Of a stretch of 64,000 nucleotides of DNA, positions 25,813 through 35,687 are shown piece by piece (within the stretch, counting starts at the first letter, position 1; every line of letters begins with the position of its first letter). The notes below the pieces were generated by a model that was given only the letters and a program-made list of their open reading frames with translations, searched no databases and had not been told where the DNA came from. The stretch is from positions 62,001 to 126,000 of the forward strand of contig NZ_CP019646.1 in the NCBI RefSeq assembly GCF_001999965.1. Direction: 5' to 3'. Made by a program: the position numbers and the translations under genes. Source of the DNA: Limihaloglobus sulfuriphilus (GTDB taxonomy: Bacteria; Planctomycetota; Phycisphaerae; Sedimentisphaerales; Sedimentisphaeraceae).

Positions 25813-27243
25813 ATGCCGGCAGGCAAACCAGAACAAAGCAGCGCAATGCTTTACGGAATGATTGTATTCATAATACTTTTTGTTGCTGCAACTGTATTTG
25901 CTATAATGTTTTATGTTAAATACAGCGATACTTCGACCCAACTCGCAACCCAACAAAGCTCAAACCGCGAGCTTGCCACAGGTGAAGAGGCCCGTAACGT
26001 CGGGCAGCTCATTGGCGATCGCGACGGCAGCTATCTCGGCACTTTGCTGGGCCAGTTTGACAACCTTTACAAACTTGCAACCGGTAAAATGGCGGTTGAG
26101 GAGCAGAGCACCTCGGCTAAACTTTCTATGGCGCAAGAGCTCGTAAATGATATGTACGCCGCGGTTGGCGGCGGCAGTACTGCTCCCGATGATGTCAGCC
26201 TTGCCTGGATTGCCTCGCAGCTACGGTCGCAGCGTGATGAGTACATGCAGCGGAGTCAGACACTTGCATCGACAATTGAGCAGATGAAAGAGGATTGGGA
26301 CAACGCTGTAGCCAATTTCAGCGAAACCGAAGAGCAGCTGCTTGAGGAAAAAGCGATTTTCAGCTCGCAGGCACAATCCATGCAGAAACAGGTTGACCAG
26401 ATTCAGCAGCTTGCCGACCAGGGCGCAGAGACGCAGATGAGTATGCTTCAGAGCCAGCTTGAGGAGAAAAATCAGAAGATTTCAGCCACATCCCAGCAGC
26501 TTGCCGAGCTTGAAGAGCTTTATTCAAAGAGTGAATCTTCCAGAAGAAGGCTTGAAGAGAAGATTGAAAGCATTAAACCACGGCCTGATATAGAGTTGGA
26601 AGCGTATAAACCTGACGGTTATGTGCTTTCTGTTGATGTTCAGCGCGGAATTGCGTATTTGAGCATCGGAAGCGACGACAAGATATATCGCGGCTTGACA
26701 TTTACCATATTTGACAAGGCCAACCCCCGTCCCGAGGACGGCAAGGGCAAGGCCGAGGTCAAGGTTTTCGAGGTAATGAGCAAAGTTTGTGCCGCACGGA
26801 TTATACAATCCCGTCCTGATTCGCCGGTCATAGAAGGTGATATCGCCGCGAACCTTATCTGGGACAGCAAGACACCTTACCAGTTCGTTGTTACCGGCGA
26901 GTTTGACATAACCGGCGACGGGAAAGTTGATTATCGCGGCAGAGAAACCATCATGCAGCTTATCCGTGACTGGGGCGGTATAATTTCAGACGAGATCAGC
27001 GTTAACACTGATTTTGTTGTAGCCGGCAACCCGCCGCGCCGCATTTCAGAACCGGAAGGTGAAACTGACAGCGTTGATCCGCTTGCAGAGGAGAAATATG
27101 AGCAGACTCAGCAGTCATACCAGCAATACAAAGCATTGCTTGAGAAAGCCGGGGATCTTTCCATACCGGTATTTGACACACGCAGATTTATGAACCTGAT
27201 TGGATACAACACCGAGGCGAAACTAAGTATGCCCAAGATGTAA
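25813..27243 (+). CDS. Membrane-anchored coiled-coil protein with a BRCT-like segment
   Basis: 476 residues. One N-terminal membrane helix (about 14-36) is followed by a long Gln/Glu-rich coiled coil (about 130-255). A beta domain follows (GYVLSVDVQRGIAYLSIGSDDKIYRGLTFTIF, with the layout of an FlgT-C-like or ribosome-like beta barrel). Residues 357-410 read like a BRCT domain: FVVTGEF, then RETIMQLIRDWGG, then TDFVVAGNPP. The C-terminal tail is again helical. AAGGAG lies 6 bases before the ATG. Function is unknown. Confidence 0.75.
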   Translation: MPAGKPEQSSAMLYGMIVFIILFVAATVFAIMFYVKYSDTSTQLATQQSSNRELATGEEARNVGQLIGDRDGSYLGTLLGQFDNLYKLATGKMAVEEQSTSAKLSMAQELVNDMYAAVGGGSTAPDDVSLAWIASQLRSQRDEYMQRSQTLASTIEQMKEDWDNAVANFSETEEQLLEEKAIFSSQAQSMQKQVDQIQQLADQGAETQMSMLQSQLEEKNQKISATSQQLAELEELYSKSESSRRRLEEKIESIKPRPDIELEAYKPDGYVLSVDVQRGIAYLSIGSDDKIYRGLTFTIFDKANPRPEDGKGKAEVKVFEVMSKVCAARIIQSRPDSPVIEGDIAANLIWDSKTPYQFVVTGEFDITGDGKVDYRGRETIMQLIRDWGGIISDEISVNTDFVVAGNPPRRISEPEGETDSVDPLAEEKYEQTQQSYQQYKALLEKAGDLSIPVFDTRRFMNLIGYNTEAKLSMPKM

Positions 27244-27295
27244 AAGCAGCAGAATAACAGCAAGTTTTTGCATGTTAGCCAATAGAACAAACCCA

Positions 27296-27323
27296 AAGCC
27301 CGGCCGTACCGGGCTTTTTTTAA
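27296..27323 (+). terminator. Intrinsic terminator
   Basis: AAGCCCGG, a 5-base loop and CCGGGCTT are followed by a run of T, 53 bases after the coiled-coil gene. Confidence 0.85.
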
Positions 27324-27361
27324 GTAATAAAATCGCAAGAGTTGATAAATAAGGAACTAAA

Positions 27362-29323
27362 ATGTCGCAAACTCTCACTTATAAGATACTTGAAAAACAT
27401 TTAGTTGAGGGCAAACTCCAACAGGGTGAACCCATAGGCATAAAGATAGATCAGACTTTGACACAGGACGCAACCGGCACAACCGCTTTTCTTCTGTTTG
27501 AATCGATGGGCCTTGACAGGGTGAAAACCGAGCGAAGTGTCAGCTACATTGACCATAATATGAGCCAGTTCGGCCCTGAAAACCACAACGACCATCTTTA
27601 CCTGCAGACAGTTGCCGCCAAGAGCGGGGCATACCACAGCAGGGCAGGCAACGGTATATGCCATCAGATTCATCTTGAGCGTTTCGGCCGCCCGGGTGCG
27701 ACGCTGCTCGGCAGTGATTCACACACCCCCACCGGCGGCGGTATCGGGATGATAGCTATCGGTGCCGGCGGAATGGACGTAGCCGTAGCTATGGGAGGCG
27801 GCGCGTTTTACCTGACCGCACCCAGGGTTATTGGTGTTGAACTTACAGGCGAGCTCTCACCGTGGGTTGCCAGCAAAGATATTATCTTAAAGTTATTGAG
27901 CATACTTTCAACTAAGGGCAATGTTGGTTGTGTTGTTGAGTATTTCGGCCCGGGCGTTAAAAAACTTTCTGTGCCGCAAAGGTCAACGGTGACTAATATG
28001 GGTGCTGAGCTTGGAGTAACAACAAGCATATTCCCAAGCGATGAAGTAACCGGGAAGTTTCTCAATGCCCAGGGCAGGCCGGAAGCCTTTGAAAAGCTCG
28101 AGGCGGACGAAGATGCCCAATATGACAGGGTTATAGAGATAAATCTGGACGAGCTTGAGCCGCTGGCGGCATGTCCATCATCGCCGGACAATATAAAGCC
28201 GGTCAAAGAGCTTGAAGGGATAAATGTCAATCAGGTGATAATCGGCAGCTGTACCAATTCCAGTTTTACTGACCTGATGATGGTAGCTAATGTTTTAAAG
28301 AGCTATAAAGTTCATCCGCTTGTGGAATTCGCTATTGCTCCGGGCAGCAGGCAGGTTTTGAATATGATGGCGGAGAATGGCGCTCTTTCCTGGATAATTC
28401 AATCCGGGGCAAGAATACTCGAGTGCGGCTGCGGGCCCTGCATCGGCCAGGGGTTCTCGCCGGCTAATGACACTGTCAGCGTCAGAACATTTAACAGAAA
28501 CTTTGCCGGCAGGACAGGTACAGTCGGCGATAATGCGTACCTTGTCAGCCCGGAAACTGCCGTCGCTGCTGCGATAACCGGCCGTTTTGTCGATCCCAGG
28601 AGCCTGGATACTAAATATCCGACAGTGGAACTTCCCGAAGCGTTCCTGATTGATGACAGTATGATTGAAAAGCCGCTCACGCCTGAGCAGGCAAAAACGG
28701 CAGAGGTGCTTCGCGGCCCGACGATAGTAGTGCCCGAATCGCCAAAGGATTTGCCGGATGTTCTGGACAGCAAGGTGCTTTTAAAGTGCGGCGACAAGAT
28801 CACTACCGACCATATCATGCCGGCAGGTATGTACTTGAAATACCGCTCCAATGTACCTGAATACGCGAAGGTGGTTTTCAACTGTTTCAATCAGCCGGAT
28901 GAGCCGACGTTTGCCCAGAGGGCGCTGGAACTCAAGTCAAAGGGAATCGGCGGAGTAATCGTCGCCTCGGAAAGCTACGGCCAGGGTTCTTCACGTGAAC
29001 ATGCGGCACTTTGCCCGATGTATCTCGGGGTTCGAGCGGTTATTGCCCGAAGCATTGAGCGTATTCACAAGGCCAATCTGATAAACTTTGCTATTCTGCC
29101 TGTTGAATTCGCTGACGGGTCTGACTATGACAAGGTCCAGGCTGATGATGAGCTGGTGATTGTTGACCTGCGTGATGCAGTCAAGAATGGTGATTCGGTA
29201 CTGATTCACAACCGCACAAGAAATATCAAGTTTACGGGTAAACTTTCTCTTTCTCAACGCGACAGAGAAATTCTTCTCGCCGGCGGTCTTTTGAGTTATA
29301 CAAAATCAAAATCGCAAAGCTGA
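27362..29323 (+). CDS. Aconitate hydratase
   Basis: 653 residues. It converts citrate to isocitrate with a [4Fe-4S] cluster. Cluster ligands are Cys297 (GSCTNSSFTD), Cys357 and Cys360 (CGCGPCIGQG). The swivel domain carries YGQGSSREHAALCPMYLGV. The length fits the short, roughly 640-residue single-chain aconitase class rather than the 890-residue AcnA. Homoaconitase-like substrates cannot be excluded. It starts 39 bases after a terminator; a LOG-like gene follows after 25 bases and is probably co-transcribed. Confidence 0.92.
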   Translation: MSQTLTYKILEKHLVEGKLQQGEPIGIKIDQTLTQDATGTTAFLLFESMGLDRVKTERSVSYIDHNMSQFGPENHNDHLYLQTVAAKSGAYHSRAGNGICHQIHLERFGRPGATLLGSDSHTPTGGGIGMIAIGAGGMDVAVAMGGGAFYLTAPRVIGVELTGELSPWVASKDIILKLLSILSTKGNVGCVVEYFGPGVKKLSVPQRSTVTNMGAELGVTTSIFPSDEVTGKFLNAQGRPEAFEKLEADEDAQYDRVIEINLDELEPLAACPSSPDNIKPVKELEGINVNQVIIGSCTNSSFTDLMMVANVLKSYKVHPLVEFAIAPGSRQVLNMMAENGALSWIIQSGARILECGCGPCIGQGFSPANDTVSVRTFNRNFAGRTGTVGDNAYLVSPETAVAAAITGRFVDPRSLDTKYPTVELPEAFLIDDSMIEKPLTPEQAKTAEVLRGPTIVVPESPKDLPDVLDSKVLLKCGDKITTDHIMPAGMYLKYRSNVPEYAKVVFNCFNQPDEPTFAQRALELKSKGIGGVIVASESYGQGSSREHAALCPMYLGVRAVIARSIERIHKANLINFAILPVEFADGSDYDKVQADDELVIVDLRDAVKNGDSVLIHNRTRNIKFTGKLSLSQRDREILLAGGLLSYTKSKSQS

Positions 29324-29348
29324 CACACAGAAATTTTAAGCCGGGATA

Positions 29349-29885
29349 ATGCCAGATAAACCAACCATCGCAGTATTCGGTTCAGGGGCCTGCAGCCCGG
29401 GAGAGCCGCTCTGGGAAACCGCGTTTGACGTCGGCCGGCAGATAGCACAGGCCGGTTGGCGGCTTATAAACGGCGGCTACGGCGGCACTATGGAGGCATC
29501 TGCCAAAGGTGCTTCTGAGGCGGGCGGTGGTGTGTGGGGTGTTACCTGTGAGGTGTTCGGCAGGGCGGGGGCCAACAGGTACATAAAGAAAGTCGTAGAC
29601 ACAAAAGAGCTCAAGGAGAGGCTCTTTACTCTGGTTGAGCTTGCGGATGCCTTTATAATCCTGCCCGGCTCGACAGGAACATTGCTTGAACTGGCAAGTG
29701 TTTGGGAGTATAATAATAAGTCGCTGTTTGAAAAAAACAAACCGGTAATACTTTTAGGTGATTACTGGAGAACTGTGGTTGACTTTGTATGTTCAGAATC
29801 GCCGCAGACCGGCACGGCTCTGCTGGGGGCATCTAATCCGGCCCAGGCGGTTAAGTTGTTAATTGACTCGGGGATAAAAACATGA
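29349..29885 (+). CDS. LOG/SLOG-type Rossmann-fold protein
   Basis: 178 residues. A nucleotide-binding Rossmann fold with VFGSGACSPGE, NGGYGGTMEASAKGA and the lysine-decarboxylase-like signature LPGSTGTLLELASVWEY. Proteins of this family include cytokinin riboside phosphoribohydrolases and nucleotide-binding regulators; the exact activity is not clear. It overlaps the next gene by 4 bases. Confidence 0.8.
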   Translation: MPDKPTIAVFGSGACSPGEPLWETAFDVGRQIAQAGWRLINGGYGGTMEASAKGASEAGGGVWGVTCEVFGRAGANRYIKKVVDTKELKERLFTLVELADAFIILPGSTGTLLELASVWEYNNKSLFEKNKPVILLGDYWRTVVDFVCSESPQTGTALLGASNPAQAVKLLIDSGIKT

Positions 29886-30715
29886 AGTCCTTAAAAATTT
29901 TGTTGCTAATTGCTGTTAGTGTTCTATCTGTTGCTCTGGCGGAGCAGGAATCCCGTCCTGCACGGCCGGGGCTTATACGTGACGGGGTCAAAGCAGAGGG
30001 GATTGACGGCAGAGTGGTTTTTGATGAGAAGAATGAGCATTTTGTTTTTATTCCCGATGAGCGTTTTTCTGACGGCAGCAGGTTTATCAGGGCGGGCAGT
30101 GAAATTGAGCTCTTGCAAAACAATACACTTGAAGCTGTGCTCAAGGGGCAAGAACAAGAGAAAGGGGAGCTGGGCGTAAGGTTATGGGGTACTTTTACAA
30201 AGTATAAGGATAAAAATTACATATATTTATCAAGGTATCTGCCCTTGAAAAAGATTGTCCGGGAAAAAGACGCTCAAACCGGCGACGACGCCGGGAGCAG
30301 TGATGATGAGGCCCAAACCAGTGATGATAAAGAAAAACCGGATAATTCAGACGAGTCTCTGATTCCAACTGATATCCTCAGTCAGATGGAGCCGGAAAAG
30401 GTTGTTGATGTTAAAAAAATGAAAGAAATGCTCAGTGCCGGCAATGACGCTGCCGTGACTGACCGGACGGTTATTGTTGAAAAGCAGGGTGAAAAATATC
30501 TGTTAAAATTTGACTCCTATGGGCAAAATGTCTCTGATGAGTCTTTTACCCTCCTTAGCAGTGAGGCTATGGAGCTTTTAACCGGTTCTATGCGTGATGC
30601 CCCTTACCGCAGGCGTTTTGAGGTTGCGGGAATCGCGACAGTGTTTCAGGGTGAAACTTATTTTCTGCTCCAGCGTTTCAGGCGGGCCTATCCTTACGGC
30701 AATTTCCCCCGCTGA
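29882..30715 (+). CDS. Exported protein of unknown function
   Basis: 277 residues. A signal peptide (1-21, LLLIAVSVLSVALA) is followed by a beta-type domain (about 30-125), an acidic Asp/Ser-rich linker (about 135-165, TGDDAGSSDDEAQTSDD) and a second, similar beta domain that ends AGIATVFQGETYFLLQRFRRAY. The end of the first domain (LWGTFTKYKDKNYIYLSRYLPL) echoes the end of the second, so the protein may be an internal duplication. It is translationally coupled to the LOG-like gene. Confidence 0.7.
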   Translation: MKSLKILLLIAVSVLSVALAEQESRPARPGLIRDGVKAEGIDGRVVFDEKNEHFVFIPDERFSDGSRFIRAGSEIELLQNNTLEAVLKGQEQEKGELGVRLWGTFTKYKDKNYIYLSRYLPLKKIVREKDAQTGDDAGSSDDEAQTSDDKEKPDNSDESLIPTDILSQMEPEKVVDVKKMKEMLSAGNDAAVTDRTVIVEKQGEKYLLKFDSYGQNVSDESFTLLSSEAMELLTGSMRDAPYRRRFEVAGIATVFQGETYFLLQRFRRAYPYGNFPR

Positions 30716-30833
30716 GTTTATTGCTTAAAAAAAATTGGGTGTTAGTGGTGTGGTTTGCCGCTAAGTTCAATCCCGTAGCAAAATTTTAATTATTTTCGTT
30801 TGTTTGTCTGGTTTCAGTTTCAAAGGATCTAAC

Positions 30834-31361
30834 ATGAATAAAAACGCAGAATTGATAAAGTCGGTTATTGCCGATGTTCCTGATTTCCCTGTAAAGGGAA
30901 TTCTTTTTCGTGATATAACACCCCTCTTGGCGGATAATCGTCTCTATCGGCTGGCTTCTGAAATGATGGCTGAACCTTTCAGGGACAGACCGATAGATTA
31001 TGTTGCATGTGTTGAGTCCCGCGGCTTCATCTTCGGCGGTCTCATAGCCGAACATCTCGGTGCGGGTTTTATTCCCATAAGAAAAAAGGGCAAGCTGCCG
31101 CGTGAGACTGTTTCCGAGGATTACGGCCTTGAGTACGGCAAAGACACGATAGAGGTGCATACAGACGCGTTTTCCAAGGGCAAACACGTTTTAATTGTAG
31201 ATGATCTTCTCGCAACCGGAGGCACTGTGCAGGCGGCGGCAAAACTTGTAGAACGTGCCGGCGGAGTTGTCTCGGGGATGACTTTTCTAATAGAGCTCAG
31301 CGAGCTTAACGGCAAAGAGCTGATTTCAGAATATAATTACGCCTCTGTAATTAAATACTGA
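30834..31361 (+). CDS. apt: Adenine phosphoribosyltransferase
   Basis: 175 residues. It salvages adenine to AMP with PRPP. Typical N-terminus (IKSVIADVPDFPVKGILFRDITPLL), the CVESRGFIFGG segment, and the PRPP-binding motif VLIVDDLLATGGT. The ATG at 30834 is preferred because AAAGGA lies 6 bases upstream and the length matches the family; a TTG 30 bases upstream is in frame. It converges on the V-ATPase operon. Confidence 0.95.
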   Translation: MNKNAELIKSVIADVPDFPVKGILFRDITPLLADNRLYRLASEMMAEPFRDRPIDYVACVESRGFIFGGLIAEHLGAGFIPIRKKGKLPRETVSEDYGLEYGKDTIEVHTDAFSKGKHVLIVDDLLATGGTVQAAAKLVERAGGVVSGMTFLIELSELNGKELISEYNYASVIKY

Positions 31362-31422
31362 TACATTGGTCGGCATATCTGCCGCGGCCGCTAAGGCGGT
31401 AAATCCCGAGAAATTCGCGGGC

Positions 31423-32040
31423 TCAGGCTCTTATGATGTCGGCTATCTTCATCAGGCGGCTTATATTGTCTCTTTCAACTTCGCTGAGTTTGTTGTTAAT
31501 CAGCCGTATAGTTTCATCAGTCTCCGGTATTACGACGTGCTCGAGAACGTTCACCCTCCGGCGGGTGCTCTGAAGCTCTGTCGCCAAAAGTCTCGCCTGT
31601 TTTTCCTTTGCGGCCAGTTCTATAAGTCTGTCAAAGGTTCTCTCCAGAGCCCGCAGCGCCATATCAAGCTCGCCGCTGGTGTTGCCCATACCGTAGCAGA
31701 TAATATCCCCCTCAAGCTCCTTGGCCATCTCAGGTACCTTTACATTCATAACCGAAGCGAAATTAACGGCTAACGAAAATCTCTTTGTCGGAACAGAAAG
31801 GGCGGCCTTCATATCTTCAGGTTCTACTGTGGCACGTGCCATCATAAATTTGCGGGATGTTCGGAGAATTTCCTGCTCAACCTCTTTGCGGAGTTTGCCG
31901 ATATTCCTTGATATCTCGACAAGGCGGCGGCTTAGCTCATCACGTTTCTGGCTGAGCAGTTTATGCCCGCGTCTGGCAAGGGAGCCCTTCTTGCGAAGGT
32001 TCAAAAGCTCCATTCTGGTTGCTGTAACATTCTCAGCCAT
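31423..32040 (-). CDS. ntpD: V-type ATP synthase subunit D
   Basis: 205 residues. Central-stalk subunit that forms the rotating shaft inside the A3B3 head. The N-terminal helix ([24 protein letters not shown]) and long C-terminal helix with two coiled-coil arms are typical. The ATG at 32040 lies inside the end of subunit B, an 8-base overlap. Last gene of the operon. Confidence 0.93.
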   Translation of the reverse strand: MAENVTATRMELLNLRKKGSLARRGHKLLSQKRDELSRRLVEISRNIGKLRKEVEQEILRTSRKFMMARATVEPEDMKAALSVPTKRFSLAVNFASVMNVKVPEMAKELEGDIICYGMGNTSGELDMALRALERTFDRLIELAAKEKQARLLATELQSTRRRVNVLEHVVIPETDETIRLINNKLSEVERDNISRLMKIADIIRA

Positions 32041-33448
32041 CAGTGCTGTCTCCAGAATCGGCGGTTTCGTTCTTGCGGAACTTCGGCATGTATTTTTCAA
32101 TCAGTTCGACATCAATACGCTTGAGCTCACTGTCTTCAAACATGCTGAGCAGCTTCCAGCCCAGATCCAGTGTCTCCTCGATAGAGCGGTTCTCGTAATA
32201 GCCCTGCGAGATGTATTTCTTTTCGAACTCATTGGCGAATTTCATGTAGAGCAGGTCATCATCATTCAAGGCGCCTTCACCGAGAATAGCGGAGAGCTCC
32301 TGTGATTCTTTGCCTCTGGAATACGCCGCGTAGAGCTGGTTGTAGAGGTCAGCATGGTCTTCACGGGTTTTTTTATCGCCGATACCTTTGTCTTTGAGCC
32401 TTGAGAGGCTGGGAAGTACGTCAACCGGCGGGGCAATAGATTTTCTGTGCAGCGAACGGCTCATAATAATCTGGCCCTCGGTTATGTATCCTGTCAAATC
32501 GGGAACAGGGTGGGTCTTGTCGTCTTCGGGCATTGTAAGAACGGGTATCATTGTAATTGAGCCCTTTTTACCCTTAATACGGCCGGCGCGTTCATAAAGA
32601 CTCGCCAGGTCGGTATATAGATAACCCGGGTAGCCTCTTCTGCCGGGGACCTCTTTTCTGGCGGCGCTGATTTCACGCAGAGCCTCACAGTAATTTGTCA
32701 TATCACTAAGAATAACAAGAACATGCATGTCCTGTTCAAATGCCAGGTATTCGGCTGCCGTCAGGGCAACACGCGGCGTTGCAATCCGCTCGATCGCCGG
32801 GTCATTTGCCAGATTGATAAACATTGCCGCACGTTCAATCGCTCCCGTAGCGGTCAGGTCATCTATAAAAAACTGTGCTGATTCAAAAGTTATACCCATA
32901 GCCGCGAAAACCACCGCGAAACTTTCATCTTTGCCCAGAACGGCTGCCTGCCGTGCCAGCTGAGCGGTCATATCATCGTGGGGCAGACCCGAGGCCGAGA
33001 AGATAGGCAGTTTCTGGCCGCGAACCAGCGGGTTGAGCCCGTCGATTGTTGAGATTCCGGTCTGGATAAACTCGTTGGGGTAGTCGCGGCTGAAAGGGTT
33101 GATCGCCAAACCGTTTATATCGAGGCTTTTTTCAGGTATGATATCCGGCCCGTCATCAGCAGGTACGCCTCTGCCGGTAAAAACGCGGCCTAAAATATCG
33201 CGGGATACCGCAAGCTCCTGCGGCTTGCCGAGGATTCTTACGACGGTCTCGTCGATATCGATCCCCTCTGTACCTTCAAATATCTGTACAAGTATATTTT
33301 CGCCGTCCACCTCAAGTATCTCACCCCTGCGGATCGAACCGTCTCTGAGCTGGATATCAACTATGTGGCCGAACTTGGCCTGTTCAACTGACTTTACCAG
33401 CATCAGCGGGCCGGCGATACTTGTAACTGTTTTATATTCTTTAAGCAT
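32033..33448 (-). CDS. ntpB: V-type ATP synthase subunit B (non-catalytic)
   Basis: 471 residues. Regulatory subunit of the A3B3 head. It has the RecA-like fold with degenerate P-loop ([19 protein letters not shown]) and the conserved [22 protein letters not shown] segment that reaches the catalytic site. It lies 45 bases after subunit A. Confidence 0.96.
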   Translation of the reverse strand: MLKEYKTVTSIAGPLMLVKSVEQAKFGHIVDIQLRDGSIRRGEILEVDGENILVQIFEGTEGIDIDETVVRILGKPQELAVSRDILGRVFTGRGVPADDGPDIIPEKSLDINGLAINPFSRDYPNEFIQTGISTIDGLNPLVRGQKLPIFSASGLPHDDMTAQLARQAAVLGKDESFAVVFAAMGITFESAQFFIDDLTATGAIERAAMFINLANDPAIERIATPRVALTAAEYLAFEQDMHVLVILSDMTNYCEALREISAARKEVPGRRGYPGYLYTDLASLYERAGRIKGKKGSITMIPVLTMPEDDKTHPVPDLTGYITEGQIIMSRSLHRKSIAPPVDVLPSLSRLKDKGIGDKKTREDHADLYNQLYAAYSRGKESQELSAILGEGALNDDDLLYMKFANEFEKKYISQGYYENRSIEETLDLGWKLLSMFEDSELKRIDVELIEKYMPKFRKNETADSGDSTDG

Positions 33449-33493
33449 ATTTAATCTTCCTGCCTGGAAACGGGCCGAAAACGGCCGGTCTCT

Positions 33494-35254
33494 TTACATA
33501 TTCTGAATTTCCTGGTCAATCTTCTGTTTAATTTCTTCAATACTTTCAATCTGTTCTTCTGGGATATATTTCGCCCTTGCTATGTCATCGGCTACCTCAA
33601 GCCTGAATACTTTGGATGCATCATGGCCTTTTTTCACTGCTTCGAGTGCCTTTTTGTGCATATAAAGTATGAGCTCAAGCATCGCGTACTGCTTTTTGAG
33701 AGATGTATATGTATCCACTTTGTGGAACGCGTTCTGGTGAAGGTAGTCTTCTCTGATACTCTTTGAGGTTTTAAGCGCGACCTGGTCATTAGAAGATATA
33801 GCCTCCGAACCGACAAGCCGGACGATTTCGAGCAGGTCTGCTTCCTGTTCAAGAAGCGCCATTGCCTCGGCAATCATCCCGTCCATTTTGCCTGCGATCT
33901 CATCGTCTTCAAAAGATTCCTTGAGATACTGTTTATAGAAGGAGTAGCTTGTCAGCCAGTCAATGGCGGGGAAGTGCCGCTGCTGCGCCAGTTTTGACTG
34001 AAGCGACCAGAACACCTTCACAACGTGCAGGGTTGACTGTACCACAGAATCGGACAGATCTCCGCCGGGAGGGCTGACCGCACCGATTATTGAGAGGCAT
34101 CCTTCCCGCTCGGGTTTGCCAAGGCAGCTGACACGGCCGGCCCGCTCGTAAAATGAAGCGATCCTGGCACCGAGATACGCGGGGTAGCCTTCTTCGGCGG
34201 GCATTTCCTCAAGGCGTGTGGAAATCTCACGCATTGCCTCGGCCCAGCGGCTGGTGCTGTCTGCCATGATTGCGACCTTGTATCCCATATCACGGAAATA
34301 CTCTGCGATGGTAATACCCGTATAAACAGAAGCCTCACGCGCTGCTACGGGCATATTAGATGTGTTTGCGATAAGAACGACACGCTCCATGAGCGGTTTG
34401 CCGCTTTTTGGATCTTTCAGTTCGGGGAATTCGGTAAGCACATCAGTCATCTCGTTGCCGCGTTCGCCGCAGCCGATATATACAACGATATCGGCGTCAA
34501 TCCACTTGGCAAGCTGGTGCTGGACGACTGTTTTTCCCGTGCCGAAAGGCCCGGGTACACACGCCGTGCCGCCGAGGCCAAGCGGGAAAAAGGTGTCTAT
34601 AACACGCTGGCCGGTAATCATTGCCCGATTGGGTTTTAGCCGTTTCCCCGGTTGTCTTGGTGTTCTCACAGGGCATTTCTGCATAAGTGTTATGTCAGCA
34701 GGCTCTCCGCCGGCCTGTTCTACCTGGCATATCGTGTCCTCAACGGTAAAACTGCCGCTTTTTAAGCCTTTGAGCTTGCCCGATACGCCGGGCGGCACCA
34801 TGATTTTATGCAGCAGCAAAGAGCTTTCCTGTACCTCGCCTATAATATCGCCGGGGGAGACTTCTTCGCCGTCCTCTAATACTGGTTTAAATTCCCATTT
34901 CTTATCGCGGCTGAGCCCCGGAACAGCGTTTCCGCGTTCGATAAAGCTGCCTTCAAGCTCATAGAGGACATCAAGAGGCCGCTGGATACCGTCATAAATG
35001 CTGGAGACAAGTCCCGGGCCAAGCTCTACACTCAGCGGAGCTCCGGTGTTTTTGACCGGCTCTCCCGGTCCGACACCGGTAGTATCTTCATACACCTGTA
35101 TGCTGGCACGGCCGCTGTCAAGCTCTACGATCTCTCCGATCAGATTGGCGTCGCCCACGCGAACGACATCATACATCTTGGCGTCTGTCATCTCATCGGC
35201 CAGTACTACCGGCCCTGAAACCTTAATTATTTTACCCTGTCCAAGTTCTGCCAT
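33494..35254 (-). CDS. ntpA: V-type ATP synthase subunit A (catalytic)
   Basis: 586 residues. Catalytic subunit with Walker A GPFGTGKTVVQHQ, the GCGERGNEM segment, and the large non-homologous insert near the N-terminus that marks V/A-type A subunits. AAAGG lies 6 bases before the ATG. Subunit F ends 97 bases upstream. Confidence 0.97.
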   Translation of the reverse strand: MAELGQGKIIKVSGPVVLADEMTDAKMYDVVRVGDANLIGEIVELDSGRASIQVYEDTTGVGPGEPVKNTGAPLSVELGPGLVSSIYDGIQRPLDVLYELEGSFIERGNAVPGLSRDKKWEFKPVLEDGEEVSPGDIIGEVQESSLLLHKIMVPPGVSGKLKGLKSGSFTVEDTICQVEQAGGEPADITLMQKCPVRTPRQPGKRLKPNRAMITGQRVIDTFFPLGLGGTACVPGPFGTGKTVVQHQLAKWIDADIVVYIGCGERGNEMTDVLTEFPELKDPKSGKPLMERVVLIANTSNMPVAAREASVYTGITIAEYFRDMGYKVAIMADSTSRWAEAMREISTRLEEMPAEEGYPAYLGARIASFYERAGRVSCLGKPEREGCLSIIGAVSPPGGDLSDSVVQSTLHVVKVFWSLQSKLAQQRHFPAIDWLTSYSFYKQYLKESFEDDEIAGKMDGMIAEAMALLEQEADLLEIVRLVGSEAISSNDQVALKTSKSIREDYLHQNAFHKVDTYTSLKKQYAMLELILYMHKKALEAVKKGHDASKVFRLEVADDIARAKYIPEEQIESIEEIKQKIDQEIQNM

Positions 35255-35351
35255 ATTATTACCTTTGGGGTTTATTGTTTTTCGTTTATCAAATCTTAAT
35301 TGTATAGCCGCAAAACCTTCTGATAAGATTTCCGTTTGGCGGCATTAAATT

Positions 35352-35687
35352 TTATTCCTGTAAAATATCTATCCCTGTAGCCATCTTCAGCAGTCTGCCC
35401 AGCTGTTTCTGGGAGTAGCCTTCCGGTTCTGTCGTAAAGGGTACCACAACAACGCAGGGCAGGGGGTCTTTCTGGATTTCTTCGAAAATTTCACGTGTCT
35501 GCTCGGCTATGTTTTCAGCAACAACCACAAGGGAGTATTTTGCTTCTAATATCTGACGTGCTTTTTCTGCCGGCTCGTCCGTATCGGGCTCTACCGGATA
35601 CGTTTCGAGCCCGAGTGCGGAGAAGGGCATTACAAAGTCCCTGCTGCCGATAACCGCTGCGTTGTTTTTTGTATTTGCATCAGTCAT
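35352..35687 (-). CDS. ntpG: V-type ATP synthase subunit F
   Basis: 111 residues. Small central-stalk subunit (AAVIGSRDFVMPFSALGLETYPV, then KYSLVVVAENIAEQ and PCVVVVPFTTEPEG). The ATG at 35687 overlaps the end of subunit C by 8 bases, the same overlap as between B and D; an in-frame TTG lies 12 bases upstream. The operon position between C and A supports the call. Confidence 0.88.
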   Translation of the reverse strand: MTDANTKNNAAVIGSRDFVMPFSALGLETYPVEPDTDEPAEKARQILEAKYSLVVVAENIAEQTREIFEEIQKDPLPCVVVVPFTTEPEGYSQKQLGRLLKMATGIDILQE

